Shown piece by piece: positions 48,563 through 56,556 of a stretch of DNA of 64,000 nt; the stretch's first letter is position 1, and each line of letters opens with the position of its first letter. Source of the DNA: RYN-230 sp963770545. Lineage in GTDB: Bacteria > Actinomycetota > Actinomycetes > Streptosporangiales > Streptosporangiaceae. The stretch is taken from contig CAVYQF010000006.1 in assembly GCA_963770545.1 (NCBI GenBank), positions 62,001 through 126,000 on the forward strand. The letters run 5' to 3'. The notes under the pieces were generated by a model, which had not been told where the DNA came from, made no database searches, and saw only the letters and a list, made by a program, of their open reading frames with translations. The position numbers and the translations under genes are program-made.

Positions 48563-49366
48563 TCAGCTGGGGGCGGCGGGCCACGGGGCCGGGCAGGCGG
48601 CACCAGTCCAGGGACAGATGGCCGGGTCGTAATCGCGGTCGGCGAGCCCGCGCAGGAACGCCGCGTTACCGCCGAAGTCCTCGTTGATCCAGCGGGCGGC
48701 CACGAGCACCGAGATCCGGGCCGCCCCCGCCGCACGTAACGCCAGGACCGCGGACTGCGCGTGCCCGCCGCGAGTCCACGTGTCGTCCATGAGCAGGACG
48801 TGCGCGCCCGCGGGCAGAGGCGCCCCCACCCGGAAGTGTCCGGGATCAAGGTCCCGCGAATACTCCACCTCGTCCGCAGCGGCCAGGGCGACCTCGCCCC
48901 CCGGCGCTAACCGGCTGACGATCGCGTGCAGCGGATGCTCCCCCGGCCGGGCCGGCAGCGAGGGGACCGTGGCCCAGCGCGTCACCGGCAGTCCGGCGTG
49001 CGCCGCACACCCGGCGTGCGCCGCACACCCCGCGTGCGCCGCACACCCGGCGTGCCGGGCCAGCCCTAACAGGACGAGTAGCGTGACGATGGCCTGGTGC
49101 TCCGGCACCGGCGGCCGGGCCTTGTATCCAGCCATCACGTAGCCGGACTGCCGCCCGGCCACGGCATAGGCGAGAAAACCCGTGGCGTCCGCGAGCCCTG
49201 GCCGGCCGCACCGCCGCTGGCACTGGTAGCACAGCCGGAAACCCGTCACCGGTGTCGCGCACACCGCGCAGGTGTGGAGCTCCTGGCGGACCGGGTTGCG
49301 CAGGTACCCGCCGGCGCTGGCGACCAGGGCCGCGCTCAGCCGGGCCACCGTCGCAGGATCGGCCAT
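48563..49366 (-). CDS. ComF-like phosphoribosyltransferase paired with DprA-like protein
   Basis: A 267-residue protein with an N-terminal zinc-knuckle-like pattern ('HTCAVCATPVTGFRLCYQCQ') and a type I PRTase domain carrying the PRPP-binding loop 'HVLLMDDTWTRGGHAQSA' (about residue 190). ComF proteins are linked to competence, but this one is in a two-gene operon, 1 bp after the DprA-like gene. A 6-residue HAGCAA motif is repeated three to four times (about residues 104-127) from an 18-bp DNA tandem repeat. It may act on nucleotides or bases; the target is unknown. Confidence 0.8.
   Translation of the reverse strand: MADPATVARLSAALVASAGGYLRNPVRQELHTCAVCATPVTGFRLCYQCQRRCGRPGLADATGFLAYAVAGRQSGYVMAGYKARPPVPEHQAIVTLLVLLGLARHAGCAAHAGCAAHAGCAAHAGLPVTRWATVPSLPARPGEHPLHAIVSRLAPGGEVALAAADEVEYSRDLDPGHFRVGAPLPAGAHVLLMDDTWTRGGHAQSAVLALRAAGAARISVLVAARWINEDFGGNAAFLRGLADRDYDPAICPWTGAACPAPWPAAPS
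48994..49053 (-). repeat. 18-bp in-frame tandem repeat in the phosphoribosyltransferase gene
   Basis: Plus-strand unit CGGCGTGCGCCGCACACC occurs at 48994-49011, 49012-49029 and (one change) 49030-49047, then partially from 49048. It encodes repeated His-Ala-Gly-Cys-Ala-Ala. Confidence 0.93.
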
Positions 49367-49367
49367 G

Positions 49368-50294
49368 TCAGGAGGGGGCCAGCCGGCCCAGCGCGGCCCC
49401 CACCGCGGCCGGCTCCCCGATCAGCTGGTCAACGACGTCTAGCACCGCGCGGAGCCGCCCCGCGACGTGCACTCCAGGGCGCCCCACCAGCGCCCGGGCC
49501 CAGTCATTGCCCGCCACCACGAGCGAGGTGAGGATTACCGGCCGTCCGTGCTCGACCGCGATCCGCGCCTGGGCCCGCGACCCGCTCTGCTCCCCGGCCT
49601 CGACCACCACCGTGGCCAGCCCGTACCCGGATATCGTGGCGTTGCGCATCAGGAAGTTGTGCCGCTGCGGCGGAGCACCCGGCCAGAATTGCGAAAGCAC
49701 CAGGCCACGCCCGGCGATCTGCTCCTGGAGTTCCCGGTTCGCTGCCGGGTAGGCCCGGTCAATTCCAGTTCCGATAACGCCAACCGTCCGGCCCCCCGCC
49801 CCGAGCGCGGCCCGGTGGGCCACGGTGTCGATGCCCAGGGCCAGCCCGCCCAGCACGGTCACGCCGCGGGCCACGAGTTCGCCGGCCACCCCGGCCGCGA
49901 TGTCCAGCCCGCACGGGGACGCGTGGCGGGACCCGACGACGGACACGGCCACGTCGTCCCGGGCCACGGTGCCCCGCGCGAACAGGATCGGCGGCGCCTG
50001 GTGGATGGCCCGCAGCCGGGCCGGATAGTCCTCATCGAGGATGGTCAGCACCCGCCATCCCTGCCCGGTCCAGCCGGCGATCTGCCGTGCGGCACTGGTG
50101 AGGGCATCGGGTCCCCCTGACGGGCTCACCAGCACCGGCGGCACCAGACGCTCCCATACCGCTACGGCGCTGCGGGCCTCGAGCACACTGGCCGTGATCT
50201 CCGCCCAGCCCCTCCCCCCGGGCCGTTCCCGGAGCAGGGCCACGAGCGCCACCCGTTCCTGGAGCGCACTGTCCTCATCCCGGTCGCTGACCAC
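49368..50294 (-). CDS. dprA: DprA/Smf-family (SLOG) DNA-processing-like protein
   Basis: A 308-residue Rossmann-like DprA/Smf protein: 'PPILFARGTVARDDVAVSVV' leading to 'GSRHASPCG', then 'GLALGIDTVAHRAALGAGG', 'VIGTGIDRAYPAANRELQ', 'QRHNFLMRNATISGYG' and 'EAGEQSGSRAQARIA', all core motifs of the family. A C-terminal winged-helix (DML1) domain is not evident. DprA loads RecA on incoming single-stranded DNA in transformation. Here it is coupled to a phosphoribosyltransferase instead of competence or topA genes, so a different nucleotide-sensing role is possible. Confidence 0.85.
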   Translation of the reverse strand: MVSDRDEDSALQERVALVALLRERPGGRGWAEITASVLEARSAVAVWERLVPPVLVSPSGGPDALTSAARQIAGWTGQGWRVLTILDEDYPARLRAIHQAPPILFARGTVARDDVAVSVVGSRHASPCGLDIAAGVAGELVARGVTVLGGLALGIDTVAHRAALGAGGRTVGVIGTGIDRAYPAANRELQEQIAGRGLVLSQFWPGAPPQRHNFLMRNATISGYGLATVVVEAGEQSGSRAQARIAVEHGRPVILTSLVVAGNDWARALVGRPGVHVAGRLRAVLDVVDQLIGEPAAVGAALGRLAPS

Positions 50295-50338
50295 CGGCCC
50301 AGCTTACGAGGTTGACCATTCTTGATCCACTCCGGGCC

Positions 50339-50383
50339 AACCAGCACACATGACACAAGCCGACCAGCACACATGACACTAAA
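50339..50383 (+). repeat. imperfect tandem duplication upstream of the dprA start
   Basis: ACCAGCACACATGACAC occurs from about 50340 and again from about 50365, in the region between divergent dprA and the short gene at 50507. Confidence 0.75.
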
Positions 50384-50506
50384 GGCATTCTTACTTGAGC
50401 AACCGGTCGATATGTCCCAAACTATAACCGAGCGTGGCCCGGGGGTAGCCGTTCGTCGCCGGACCAGGTTGACCTGCGATTTTACCTCCGTTGATCGGAA
50501 CTCGCG

Positions 50507-50815
50507 ATGGACTATCAGCCATCAACACCTCTGCGAGTTCCCGAATGCGGCGCACTGGCGGTCAGACTCGCTACCGCCGACGACATACCGTACATCGTGA
50601 TCGCGTTCGAGCGAGCACTCAGCCCCTATTACGGTGGGGATCATACCGCGCACGCTCGCCGCATCATCCAGACTCACCTGGCCGGCGGGACAGATCCCCG
50701 GGGTTTGCTTTCGACCAGGCAGTTACTCCTCGTGCTCTGGGAAGCCAGCCGTCGCCGTGGCTTACCTTTTCCCCAGCCAACATCTTCGGTGCCAAGGTCC
50801 GCACCCCGCCCATGA
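50507..50815 (+). CDS. short gene or fragment resembling a GNAT N-terminus
   Basis: A 102-residue frame starting ATG 50507. The segment 'VRLATADDIPYIVIAFERAL' resembles the first strand and helix of a GNAT acetyltransferase, but the acetyl-CoA-binding motif is absent and after about residue 75 the composition turns Arg/Pro/Ser-rich. It may be a truncated or frameshifted gene rather than a functional one. It ends just before the small membrane protein gene. Confidence 0.35.
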   Translation: MDYQPSTPLRVPECGALAVRLATADDIPYIVIAFERALSPYYGGDHTAHARRIIQTHLAGGTDPRGLLSTRQLLLVLWEASRRRGLPFPQPTSSVPRSAPRP

Positions 50816-50837
50816 CCTTCTACCGCCGGGGCTAGCC

Positions 50838-51257
50838 ATGCGGCCGCCTGCCGAGGTCGTGTGGTGCGGTGTCAGCGCTCCCGTGGTTCAAGGGCTCTTC
50901 GTCGGCCTGGGCATCGTCGCCATCGGACTGATGGCCTTTCCCTTCGGCTTTACCCTGATGCGGCCGTCAGGCGGGAGGCTCGCCGACTTCGGCAGCGCCA
51001 CGCGGCCGATCAAGTGGGGCCGGCGGCTGGCCTGGCTGGTCGGCCCGCTGACAGTGATCACACTGGCCGGCTACGTCGCCCTGTACGCCAGCACCAGCGG
51101 ACGTTTCTGCACCGCCCGGCTGAACCACCGGGAACAGACAGAAGTGATCATCTGGGCGTGGGCGGCCGCACTCACTTTCGTGGTCCTCGCCACCTCGGCC
51201 GTCCTGCGCGCCCGCGCCCGCAAGCTGGGTGGCGACCCGGGCGGCCGGGGGCGTTAG
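50838..51257 (+). CDS. small membrane protein of unknown function
   Basis: A 139-residue protein with three predicted membrane helices: 'VQGLFVGLGIVAIGLMAFPF', 'RLAWLVGPLTVITLAGYVAL' and 'VIIWAWAAALTFVVLATSAV', and a basic C-terminal tail ('RARARKLGGDPGGRGR'). No family is recognised. ATG 50838 is used; earlier codons belong to the preceding fragment region. Confidence 0.6.
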   Translation: MRPPAEVVWCGVSAPVVQGLFVGLGIVAIGLMAFPFGFTLMRPSGGRLADFGSATRPIKWGRRLAWLVGPLTVITLAGYVALYASTSGRFCTARLNHREQTEVIIWAWAAALTFVVLATSAVLRARARKLGGDPGGRGR

Positions 51258-51328
51258 GGAGAAGTTACGACGTTGAGACGGGTGGGCTAAAGTCCTAGTG
51301 AATTTGCGAGCACTTCGATGGAGCAGGC

Positions 51329-52504
51329 GTGGATTTTGCCGACAGCGTCGAACACCGTGATCTGCGGGCCGCAGTAGCGTCGATAGCCAGCGGTTTTGGC
51401 CCGCAGTATTACGTCCAGCACGCGGCCGGGCGTACGCCGTGCGATGAGCTCTGGACCAAGCTTGGTGAAGCCGGATTCATCGGCGTGAATATCCCGGCCG
51501 AGTATGGCGGCGGTGGGGGCGGGCTCACCGAGCTCGCCCTGGTCTGCGAGGAACTCGGCGCGCAGGGCACGCCGCTGCTGCTGCTCGTGGTCTCGGCGGC
51601 CATCTCGGCTGAGGTCATCACCCGGTTCGGTACGGATGAGCAGCGCGCGACGTGGTTGCCCGGCCTGGCCGCCGGCACCACCAAGGTCGTCTTCGCGATC
51701 ACCGAGCCGGACGCGGGCTCGAACACGCACCGGCTGTCCACCACCGCCACCCAGGACGGTGACCAGTGGGTGCTGCGTGGCACCAAGTACTACATCTCGG
51801 GCGTGGACGAGGCGGACGCGGTGCTGGTCGTGGCCAGGACCGGTCCCCCCGCATCTGGCCGGCCCCCGGGCGGGGGGGATTCCGGCACCTCCCTGTCGCT
51901 GTTCCTGGTGCCCACGGACGCGCCCGGGCTGGAACGCCAGGTCCTCCCGGTCGACCTGCTGCTGCCGGAGAAACAGTTCACCCTGTATTTCGACGACGTC
52001 CGGGTCGGGCCCGGGGCCCTGATCGGCCAGGCCGGCGAGGGCTTCCACCAGGTCTTCCACGGGCTGAACCCCGAACGGATCACCGGCGCCGCGCAGTGCG
52101 TGGGGATCGCCCGCTACGTACTGGCCGCCGCGGCCCGCTACGCCCGCGAGCGCCAGGTGTGGGACGCACCGATCGGGACTCACCAGGGCGTGGCCCACCC
52201 GCTGGCCCGGGCGAAGATCGACACCGAACTGGCGGCGCTGATGATCCGGAAGGCCTGCTGGCAGCACGACCACGGCGAGCCGGCCGGCGAAGCGGCGAAC
52301 ATGGCCAAGTACGCGGCCGCGGAGGCCGCCATCGCCGCGGCGGATGCGGCCATGCAGACCCATGGCGGGAACGGTTTCGCCACCGAGTACGGGCTCGTGC
52401 CGTACTGGGGGTCGGCCCGGCTGCTCCGCGTGGCCCCGGTAAACCGGGAGATGATCCTCAATTACGTGGCCCAGCACAGCCTGGGCCTGCCCCGTTCGTA
52501 CTGA
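51329..52504 (+). CDS. acyl-CoA dehydrogenase
   Basis: A 391-residue FAD acyl-CoA dehydrogenase. N-terminal helical domain with 'LGEAGFIGVNIPAEYGGGGG', the FAD/substrate signature 'FAITEPDAGSN' (about residue 126), beta-domain 'WVLRGTKYYISGVDEADAVL' and the C-terminal 'QTHGGNGFATEYGLVPYW', the second family signature. Substrate chain length cannot be predicted. It is followed 52 bp later by an acyl-CoA ligase gene, suggesting that an acid is activated and then dehydrogenated. GTG 51329 start. Confidence 0.9.
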   Translation: MDFADSVEHRDLRAAVASIASGFGPQYYVQHAAGRTPCDELWTKLGEAGFIGVNIPAEYGGGGGGLTELALVCEELGAQGTPLLLLVVSAAISAEVITRFGTDEQRATWLPGLAAGTTKVVFAITEPDAGSNTHRLSTTATQDGDQWVLRGTKYYISGVDEADAVLVVARTGPPASGRPPGGGDSGTSLSLFLVPTDAPGLERQVLPVDLLLPEKQFTLYFDDVRVGPGALIGQAGEGFHQVFHGLNPERITGAAQCVGIARYVLAAAARYARERQVWDAPIGTHQGVAHPLARAKIDTELAALMIRKACWQHDHGEPAGEAANMAKYAAAEAAIAAADAAMQTHGGNGFATEYGLVPYWGSARLLRVAPVNREMILNYVAQHSLGLPRSY

Positions 52505-52538
52505 CCCGCCGCCAGGGTGGCGATCCGCGGGCGGCGGG
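52505..52538 (+). terminator. possible hairpin between dehydrogenase and ligase genes
   Basis: CCCGCCGCC (52505-52513) can pair with GGCGGCGGG (52530-52538), with a 16-nt loop, immediately after the dehydrogenase stop. It may reduce read-through or stabilise the message; there is no T-run. Confidence 0.35.
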
Positions 52539-52556
52539 ACCAGTGAAGGAGACGCC

Positions 52557-54152
52557 GTGGACCTCGCGCGCAACCTGATCCAGCGGATCAACGTGGGCGA
52601 CTCGCTGACCCGGTCCGCGGCCACCCGCCCGGACCAGCTGGCGGTGGTGGACGGGCCGCGGCGGTGGACCTACGCGGAGTTCAACGCCTGGGTGAACCAG
52701 CTCGCCCACGGGCTGGCCACCCGCGGGTACCGGCGGGCCGACGCGCTCGGGCTGGCCTCGGCCAACAGCGCCGAGTTCCTCGCCGTGTACTACGCCTGCG
52801 CCAAGCTCGGCCTGGTCTGCGTCCCCATCAACCTGGGCTGGCGGCCGGACGAGGTGGCCTACGTGCTGGACCACTCCGGGGCTCGCGGCCTGGTGGCCGA
52901 GAGCCAGCTGGTTGCGCACGTCCGTGACGCCGTCGCGAAGGTGCCGGCCGTTGCCGACGTGTTCGTGGCCCCCGGTACCGGCGCCGCGTACGAGACGGAG
53001 CCCGCCGACCGGTCCTGGGCCAGCCTGGCCGGGCTGGCGGCGGGCCCCGGGTCCGCAGCCGAGCCGGAACGCTTCGTGGATGACCGGGACGCGATCAGCT
53101 ACCTCTACACCTCCGGCACCACCTCCTTCCCCAAGGGCGTGGTTGGCACGCACGTCGCGATCTACCTGGAGTCGATGTCGAGCGCGCTGGATTCCGGCTG
53201 GAACTCCTCTGACCGTTTCGCGGCCATGATGCCGATGTTCCACACTGCCCAGCTGAACGCGTTCTGCACTCCCGCGATCATGGCGGGCGCGACCATCCAC
53301 GTGCTGCGCGGCTTCGACCCCGGGACACTGCTCGACCTGATCGAGCGGGAGCAGATCACCCAGGCGTTCGGGCTGCCGATGATGTTCCGGGCCATGCTCG
53401 ACCACCCGTCGTTCGGCGACCGCGACCTGTCCAGCCTGCGCCGCGCCGTCTACGCCATGGCGCCCATGCCGGACCAGCTGATCCGGCGCTGCCTGGACGG
53501 CTTCGGCTGCGACTTCGCGCTGCTGTTCGGGCAGACCGAGATGAGCCCGGTCACCACGTTGTTCCGTCCGGAGCACCAGCTTTCGCACATCGGGGCGGTT
53601 GGCACGCCGATTACTGGCGTCCAGGTCGCAATCATGGGCCCGGACGGGGAGCTGCTGCCCCCGGGCGAGCCGGGCGAGATCGTCTACCGCGGGCCCTCCA
53701 CGATGAGCGAGTACCTGCACAACGAGGAGGCCACCGCCGCGGCGTTCGCGCACGGCTGGTTCCACTCCGGGGATGTGGGCCGGTTCGGCGAGGACGGGGT
53801 GCTCTGGTTCGCCGACCGCTACAAGGACGTGATCAAGACCGGCGGCGAGAACGTGGCCTCGATCGAGGTGGAGAAGGCCGTGTACGCGGCCGAGGCAGCG
53901 GTGGCTGAGGTCGTCGTCGTCGGGCTGCCGCACGAGCAGTGGACTGAGGCGATCACCGCGGTGGTCGTGCCCAGGCCCGGGGAGAGCATCGATGCGGAGG
54001 CCCTGCTCCAGGCGCTGCGCGGGCGGCTGGACGGCTACAAGGTGCCGAAGTCCGTGATCGTGGTGGGCGAGCTGCCCAAGACCTCCACCGGCAAGATCCA
54101 GAAGAACGTGATCCGGGATCAGCACGCCTCGCACTATGGGGCTGACCGCTGA
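52557..54152 (+). CDS. AMP-forming acyl-CoA ligase (fatty acid-CoA ligase family)
   Basis: A 531-residue ANL-superfamily enzyme that activates a carboxylic acid with ATP and CoA. Motifs: phosphate loop 'YLYTSGTTSFPKGVVGTH' (about residue 183), 'LLFGQTEMSPVTT', hinge 'WFADRYKDVIKTGGENVASI' and the catalytic lysine in 'LPKTSTGKIQKNVI' (about 511). The acid substrate is unknown. It forms an operon with the upstream acyl-CoA dehydrogenase. GTG 52557 follows GTGAAGGAGACGCC, a good ribosome site. Confidence 0.92.
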   Translation: MDLARNLIQRINVGDSLTRSAATRPDQLAVVDGPRRWTYAEFNAWVNQLAHGLATRGYRRADALGLASANSAEFLAVYYACAKLGLVCVPINLGWRPDEVAYVLDHSGARGLVAESQLVAHVRDAVAKVPAVADVFVAPGTGAAYETEPADRSWASLAGLAAGPGSAAEPERFVDDRDAISYLYTSGTTSFPKGVVGTHVAIYLESMSSALDSGWNSSDRFAAMMPMFHTAQLNAFCTPAIMAGATIHVLRGFDPGTLLDLIEREQITQAFGLPMMFRAMLDHPSFGDRDLSSLRRAVYAMAPMPDQLIRRCLDGFGCDFALLFGQTEMSPVTTLFRPEHQLSHIGAVGTPITGVQVAIMGPDGELLPPGEPGEIVYRGPSTMSEYLHNEEATAAAFAHGWFHSGDVGRFGEDGVLWFADRYKDVIKTGGENVASIEVEKAVYAAEAAVAEVVVVGLPHEQWTEAITAVVVPRPGESIDAEALLQALRGRLDGYKVPKSVIVVGELPKTSTGKIQKNVIRDQHASHYGADR

Positions 54153-54169
54153 CGGGTACCAGCGGCCCG

Positions 54170-55039
54170 TTACTTCCTGGGCTTGTACTTCAGCCGCTTG
54201 CGGGCCAGTTCGCTCTTGCCGCTGCGCTCGTTGGCCGAGGCCGCCTCGCGGGCCGCCTCGAGGTCGGCCGGGGTGAGCAGGCCGTGGGTGAGCAGGTATT
54301 CCGCCAGTTCGCGCGGGTGCCCGCGTTCCTTCCAGATCAGGCCCTGGAGCTGCTTCTTGTAGTCGGAGATGGCTCCCTCACCACTCAGGTCCAGGGCGAT
54401 GACCACATCCATCATCGGTACCGGCTGCGCGCCGGGCAGGCTGAGGATGAGCTCCTGGTAGTGGTAAGCCATGGCCAGCCGGGCGGCCGTGTTACGCGCG
54501 AAGTAGGCCCGGACCCGGTCCGGGGCGTCCGGCCGGGGCGGGCTGCCGCGCCGGGCTGGCGCGGCATTCGGCGGAACCCGCTTTTCCTGGGTCTCGGGCT
54601 GCTCGTGGCCCGGACCAGTCGCCGCGGCCGGGCGTTCCGCCGCGTCCAGCCGCAACGGTAGGACCCAGCTGCTCACGCTGACCAGCCAGGTCCCGGCCTC
54701 CAGCACGACGGGCAAGGTCTCGAAGTGATTCGCCGGGGCCACCGGCAGGACCTGCCGGGCGGCCTGCTGCACGGCCCGGTGGTCCATGACCGTGCCGGGG
54801 GTATGCGGGGCCAGGTACACCGGGTACGTGGTATCCCGGCTGAACAGCTCCCACCGATGGTGCACATAGCGCAGCCCCGCACAGCGCGGGGACCGGTGCA
54901 GGGCCAGATCCTTGTTGCCGCTGAGCAGGCTGCGATCCAGCCAGGTGATCTCGTCGGGTGGGCAGGTCACCCACTCGCGTCGTCCGGCTGACCAGAGAAA
55001 AAGCTGGGCCACCGCCATATTGTGCCGTGCCTGGCTCAA
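54170..55039 (-). CDS. conserved protein of unknown function next to the FHA-domain gene
   Basis: A 289-residue soluble protein. The N-terminal half is a beta-rich domain ('QLFLWSAGRREWVTCPPDE', 'YVHHRWELFSRDTTYPVYLA'), then a Pro/Ala/Glu linker, then a helical C-terminus ('NTAARLAMAYHYQELILSLP', 'MMDVVIALDLSGEGAISDYK') ending in a basic tail 'KRLKYKPRK'. No domain is recognised. It lies 52 bp downstream of the FHA-domain gene on the same strand, so it may be its effector or partner. Confidence 0.7.
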   Translation of the reverse strand: MSQARHNMAVAQLFLWSAGRREWVTCPPDEITWLDRSLLSGNKDLALHRSPRCAGLRYVHHRWELFSRDTTYPVYLAPHTPGTVMDHRAVQQAARQVLPVAPANHFETLPVVLEAGTWLVSVSSWVLPLRLDAAERPAAATGPGHEQPETQEKRVPPNAAPARRGSPPRPDAPDRVRAYFARNTAARLAMAYHYQELILSLPGAQPVPMMDVVIALDLSGEGAISDYKKQLQGLIWKERGHPRELAEYLLTHGLLTPADLEAAREAASANERSGKSELARKRLKYKPRK

Positions 55040-55091
55040 ACAGGCGCCGGTATGAGCCCGGGACTAACTCCTGGGCCCCGGCAGGCGAGGA

Positions 55092-56291
55092 TCAGCCGAT
55101 CTCCACCCGTGAGCCCGGCGCCTGCTCGTTCGTGCCCCAGCGGATCACGTCCCCGTCGTGCAGCGGCTGCTCTCCGGCGACCGAGGCGCCGTTCAGCGTC
55201 AGCCCGTTCATGCCCAGGTTCGCGACCCACCACTGGCCGTCGGAGTAGGTGAACCTGGCGTGCTCCCGGGACACGGTAGGCACGTCGGGGAGGCTGAGCT
55301 CGACCGCGCCCCGGCCCGCCCGGGCCCCGGACAGCCGGGTCTCCGCGACCCGCCCCCCGGTGATCAGCCGCAGTGTCGGGGTCATGCTGCGGGCCGGCTC
55401 GGCGACGGTGGCGAGGCCGCCACCACCGGCTGTGACGTCGGTGGCCGACACCGGAGCGGAAGAGGTACGACCGTCATGGGCGAACGGCCAGGCCGGGTCG
55501 GGACCGGACGGCGCCGCAGGCTGGAACCCGGAGGGCACCGCGGCCTGGAACCCGGACGGCGCGGCCTGGAACCCGGACGGCACCGCGGCCTGGAACCCGG
55601 ACGGCACCGCGGCCTGGAACCCGGACGGCGCGGCCTGGAACCCGGACGGCACGGCGGCCTGGAACCCGGACTGGAAACCCGACGGCGCGGCGCCCAGCGG
55701 CCGGCCCTGCCGCAGCTGGTAACGGCCCTCGGGCACCGCCGGGTCGCTGACCACTCTCACCTCTACCGGGCCAGCCCCGGCCAGCCGGGCCTCGTGCCTG
55801 GCCACCTGCTCCTCGTACACCTCGGCGGCGCTCGCCTCCACCAGGCCGATGTCCATCCGCTCGCCCAGCGAGCCGACGTCGCGCGGATTCAGCCGTAGCT
55901 CGACGGAGTTGGGGGCGAGCAGCGCACCGTTCGGGGTCACCACGAACACCTCGGGCAGATGACGCAGGGCCAGCTGCAGGACCTCCTGCCCGTCGCGCCA
56001 CGGCCGGGTGGCGATCTGCTGGATCCAGGGATGGTCCCTGGTCACCCCCAGGGCCCGCAACGCCAGCACGGTCACCACGCCGAGCGCGGCCAGGAACAGC
56101 AGCACGATGGTCCCGCTGACCAGTGACCCGGTGACCGTCCACAGCACGACCCAGCAAGCGGAAACGGCGGCGGCCACTGCCCACCGTTTGCGGCTGCGCC
56201 GGGGAGCACCGGGCGGCCGGGCACCGGGCATCTGGCTGCGGGGTACCGGAGCACGAGAGGGCCGGGGGGGCGCCTCCATGCGATCTGCCAT
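55092..56291 (-). CDS. membrane-anchored FHA-domain protein with a repetitive linker
   Basis: A 399-residue protein. Near the N-terminus two membrane helices are predicted ('WAVAAAVSACWVVLWTVTG', 'IVLLFLAALGVVTVLALRAL'). A middle domain carries 'EVFVVTPNGALLAPNSVELR' and 'YEEQVARHEARLAGAGPVEV', as in FhaA-type proteins. A linker of 8-9 copies of 'PSGFQAA(V)' follows, then a C-terminal FHA domain with 'ARAGRGAVELSLPDVPTVSR', 'EHARF' and 'NGLTLNGASV', the phosphothreonine-binding residues. It is a likely target or adaptor of a Ser/Thr kinase. ATG 56291, with AAGGA upstream. Confidence 0.85.
   Translation of the reverse strand: MADRMEAPPRPSRAPVPRSQMPGARPPGAPRRSRKRWAVAAAVSACWVVLWTVTGSLVSGTIVLLFLAALGVVTVLALRALGVTRDHPWIQQIATRPWRDGQEVLQLALRHLPEVFVVTPNGALLAPNSVELRLNPRDVGSLGERMDIGLVEASAAEVYEEQVARHEARLAGAGPVEVRVVSDPAVPEGRYQLRQGRPLGAAPSGFQSGFQAAVPSGFQAAPSGFQAAVPSGFQAAVPSGFQAAPSGFQAAVPSGFQPAAPSGPDPAWPFAHDGRTSSAPVSATDVTAGGGGLATVAEPARSMTPTLRLITGGRVAETRLSGARAGRGAVELSLPDVPTVSREHARFTYSDGQWWVANLGMNGLTLNGASVAGEQPLHDGDVIRWGTNEQAPGSRVEIG
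55504..55690 (-). repeat. coding repeats (21/24 bp) in the FHA protein linker
   Basis: The core GGCCTGGAACCCGGACGGC recurs about eight times, alternating 21- and 24-bp spacings (with or without a Val codon), encoding Pro-Ser-Gly-Phe-Gln-Ala-Ala(-Val). Confidence 0.93.
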
Positions 56292-56452
56292 CACACCGTC
56301 CTTGCACACAGGCCGCAGCGCGGCCATCTGGTCGTCCTGCCACCACGATGCTGATCAAGGCCCGTGCAGGTCAACGGAATCGGCCTAGCTCCCAGACATC
56401 TGGAAATTTCTGCGCCCGTGTTTGCCGGCCCGCCCGGGGCATCTGACCTGGA

Positions 56453-56482
56453 GGACCCCCGGGCGGTATGGCCCGGGGGTCC
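56453..56482 (-). terminator. second of two tandem terminators after htrA-like gene
   Basis: Perfect 12-bp stem GGACCCCCGGGC (56453-56464) / GCCCGGGGGTCC (56471-56482), with a 6-nt loop. Confidence 0.75.
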
Positions 56483-56490
56483 CCGTAGAC

Positions 56491-56520
56491 CGGCGAGGCT
56501 CCTCATCCTGAGCCTCGCCG
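56491..56520 (-). terminator. first of two tandem terminators after htrA-like gene
   Basis: Perfect 11-bp stem CGGCGAGGCTC (56491-56501) / GAGCCTCGCCG (56510-56520), with an 8-nt loop, 36 bp after the protease stop. Together with the next hairpin it insulates the FHA gene from the protease gene. Confidence 0.78.
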
Positions 56521-56556
56521 ATGCCACCCGGCCAGCCCGTAGGCCGGCCGGAAAAT

